This document shows positions 14,201 to 15,033 of a stretch of 15,033 nt of DNA, one piece after another. Positions within the stretch are counted from its first letter, which is position 1; every line of letters starts with the position of its first letter. The translations under genes and the position numbers were made by a program. The DNA is from CAZVEV01 sp964625865 (lineage in GTDB: Bacteria > Planctomycetota > Phycisphaerae > SM23-33), in contig CAZVEV010000138.1 of NCBI GenBank assembly GCA_964625865.1, positions 1 to 15,033 of the forward strand, written 5' to 3'. The notes beneath the pieces were generated by a model, which was not told the DNA's origin, made no database searches, and saw only the letters and a program-made list of their open reading frames with translations.

Positions 14201-14578
14201 TCACGGCCGGAAGCGCTTGACGGTGAGTTCCTTGACGGGGCGGTAGTGCGTGTCGTTGCCTGTCACGAGGGTCTCATTCGCTTCGGCGGCGGTCGCGGCG
14301 ATCAGGGCGTCGGCCAGGCCCATCGACACCGACAGGCCGTACTCTTCCATGTAGATCGACGCGCGATGGCCGATGTTCTCGGTCAGCGGCAAGGTCTGGA
14401 ACTGCATGTCCGCGAGGAACGACTTGATCGCCCTGACCTCGCGCTTGTCGCGGGCGCTTTGCAGCAACTCCATGGTGGTCACGACGGAGACGGCCCGCGT
14501 GTCGGCGGCGTCGACGGCTCGGGCGGCCTTGGCGTTGCCCCGAAGTACCCAGATCAGCACGTCGGTATCAAAGAGCAT
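14201..14578 (-). CDS. PIN-domain toxin, VapC-like, 125 aa
   Basis: A probable RNase toxin of a type II toxin-antitoxin pair. PIN-domain acidic residues are visible: D4 and D6 (MLFDTDVLIW), E37 (TTMELL), D90 (GLADALIAATA) and D109 (VTGNDTHY), which would bind Mg2+ or Mn2+. VapC toxins cut tRNA or rRNA; the exact target cannot be inferred. The length fits VapC (about 120-140 aa). The start at 14578 is chosen because the PIN fold begins there. The upstream frame to 14674 only shadows the antitoxin. The start overlaps the antitoxin stop by 11 bases, as usual for such operons. It converges with the symporter gene, with the palindromic repeat between them. Confidence 0.88.
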   Translation of the reverse strand: MLFDTDVLIWVLRGNAKAARAVDAADTRAVSVVTTMELLQSARDKREVRAIKSFLADMQFQTLPLTENIGHRASIYMEEYGLSVSMGLADALIAATAAEANETLVTGNDTHYRPVKELTVKRFRP

Positions 14579-14822
14579 CGAACCGCCCCTCGCGCAGACG
14601 GCGAACGTGCGCTGCGACGTCGGCCAGCTCGTCACGGTCCGCCCACAGGCCGAACGCCGGATGGTCCTTCGCACTGCGGACCGGCTGATCGCCCAATTGA
14701 CCGATCGGCCGCATGACCCCCGCCGGCTTGCCGCGGTACAGCACGGTCACGGACTCATTACGCTTCAGCGCCCGGATAATCTCGCCGGACTTGGTTCTCA
14801 GATCAACGAATGACGCCTTCAT
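14568..14822 (-). CDS. Antitoxin, Phd/YefM-like, 84 aa
   Basis: A small protein encoded just before the PIN toxin and overlapping it by 11 bases. The N-terminal half reads MKASFVDLRTKSGEIIRALKRNESVTVLYRGKPAGVMRPI. The pattern of a short strand, a helix, then VTVLYRGKPAGVM resembles Phd/YefM antitoxins, where this part binds DNA and dimerises. The C-terminal half (DRDELADVAAHVRRLREGRF) would wrap and inhibit the toxin. AAGGAG (minus strand, 14831-14836) sits 8 bases before ATG 14822; an in-frame upstream ATG at 14870 lies beyond the promoter and is not used. It likely autoregulates the operon with the toxin through the palindromes at 14836-14858. Confidence 0.8.
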   Translation of the reverse strand: MKASFVDLRTKSGEIIRALKRNESVTVLYRGKPAGVMRPIGQLGDQPVRSAKDHPAFGLWADRDELADVAAHVRRLREGRFDAL

Positions 14823-14835
14823 AGCCAAAGCTCCT

Positions 14836-14858
14836 TGTGTACACTCTAAGTATACACA
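14836..14858. promoter_or_regulatory. Operator-like double palindrome of the TA operon
   Basis: GTGTACAC (14837-14844) is a perfect palindrome. GTATAC (14850-14855) is a second one whose centre is 12 bases away. The outer ends read TGTGTA and TACACA. The site overlaps the -10 box and the 5' leader, and TGTACA-type dyads are the known operator core of YefM antitoxins. Autoregulation is inferred. Confidence 0.55.
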
Positions 14859-14877
14859 CCCTTTCGGCAAGAGACAA
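14849..14877 (-). promoter_or_regulatory. Promoter of the toxin-antitoxin operon
   Basis: On the minus strand, TTGTCT (14872-14877, 4/6) and TATACT (14849-14854, 5/6) have a 17-base spacer. The transcript would start near 14842, with a leader of about 20 nt that includes the AAGGAG site. Confidence 0.65.
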
Positions 14878-14940
14878 CCCGAATCGTAATCTCACTCGCA
14901 CATCGTAACACGTCGCTCGCATGCAATGGTCAGTGCGTCA

Positions 14941-14961
14941 CCACGGGGCTTGTCCCCGTGG
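14941..14961. repeat. Small hairpin, 8-bp stem
   Basis: CCACGGGG and CCCCGTGG form a perfect 8-bp stem around a 5-nt loop. There is no T-run. It sits in the gene-free tail 14881-15033 and may be a dispersed palindrome. Confidence 0.6.
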
Positions 14962-14996
14962 AACGATGATTCGTCACTAGACGCTGTCATCGCACC

Positions 14997-15033
14997 CTCC
15001 CCTCCTCCCCCGCCCCCCCCCCCGCGGGGGGGG
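14997..15033. other. C-rich and G-rich end of the window
   Basis: The end is a C-rich tract, then C-run, CGCG and G-run; 15016-15033 is a perfect palindrome of C and G only. This is likely a contig end or fold-back artefact rather than a functional site. Confidence 0.5.

Overview
The window reads as a high-GC chromosomal fragment from an uncultured planctomycete-like bacterium (Planctomycetota, perhaps Phycisphaerae-like). This is an inference. It rests on four secreted proteins with the PEP-CTERM tail form that ends in Leu/Gly-rich hydrophobic residues plus RRRR(R), a large multidomain GH123/DUF4091-like secreted protein, an HDOD protein, and intergenic spaces full of palindromic repeats. 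No rRNA, tRNA or CRISPR array is visible. The 3' end runs into a C/G homopolymer palindrome, which suggests a contig end.

Layout. 1-525: the C-terminal end of an ankyrin-repeat protein, then a small unrecognised protein. 517-924: a 408-bp nested inverted-repeat element that begins in the last codons of that small gene. 1117-1668: a predicted lipoprotein. 1718-4582 (minus): a large secreted glycoside-hydrolase-like protein with its own promoter, facing (convergent to) the lipoprotein gene and divergent from 4928-5752. 4928-5752 (plus) and 5728-6687 (minus): two PEP-CTERM proteins (LamG-like and DUF11-like) whose 3' ends overlap antisense exactly where both encode their Arg tails. 6793-7185 (minus): a cytoplasmic FKBP-type prolyl isomerase. 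7491-9218: a consensus promoter, a long structured leader, and a PEP-CTERM protein with two discoidin/fucolectin-like repeats. 9302-11008: a PEP-CTERM protein with two LamG-like domains. 11055-11229: a second nested inverted repeat. 11309-12139: an HDOD signalling protein. 12311-14115: a translationally coupled pair, a small two-TM protein plus a sodium:solute symporter. It is bracketed by two copies of a 76-77 bp palindromic repeat. 14201-14822 (minus): a VapC-like PIN toxin with its Phd/YefM-like antitoxin, a good promoter and an operator-like palindrome.

How it fits together. The centre (1.7-11 kb) is a surface/secretion island: a putative polysaccharide-acting enzyme and four carbohydrate-binding or adhesive proteins that would be processed by an exosortase encoded elsewhere. 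The right part is a signalling protein, a nutrient uptake module and a toxin-antitoxin pair with no evident functional link to the island. The most unusual signals are the shared antisense Arg-tail DNA, the nested inverted-repeat elements, the paired palindromes around the transporter module, and the hairpin abutting the Shine-Dalgarno of the discoidin-like gene.
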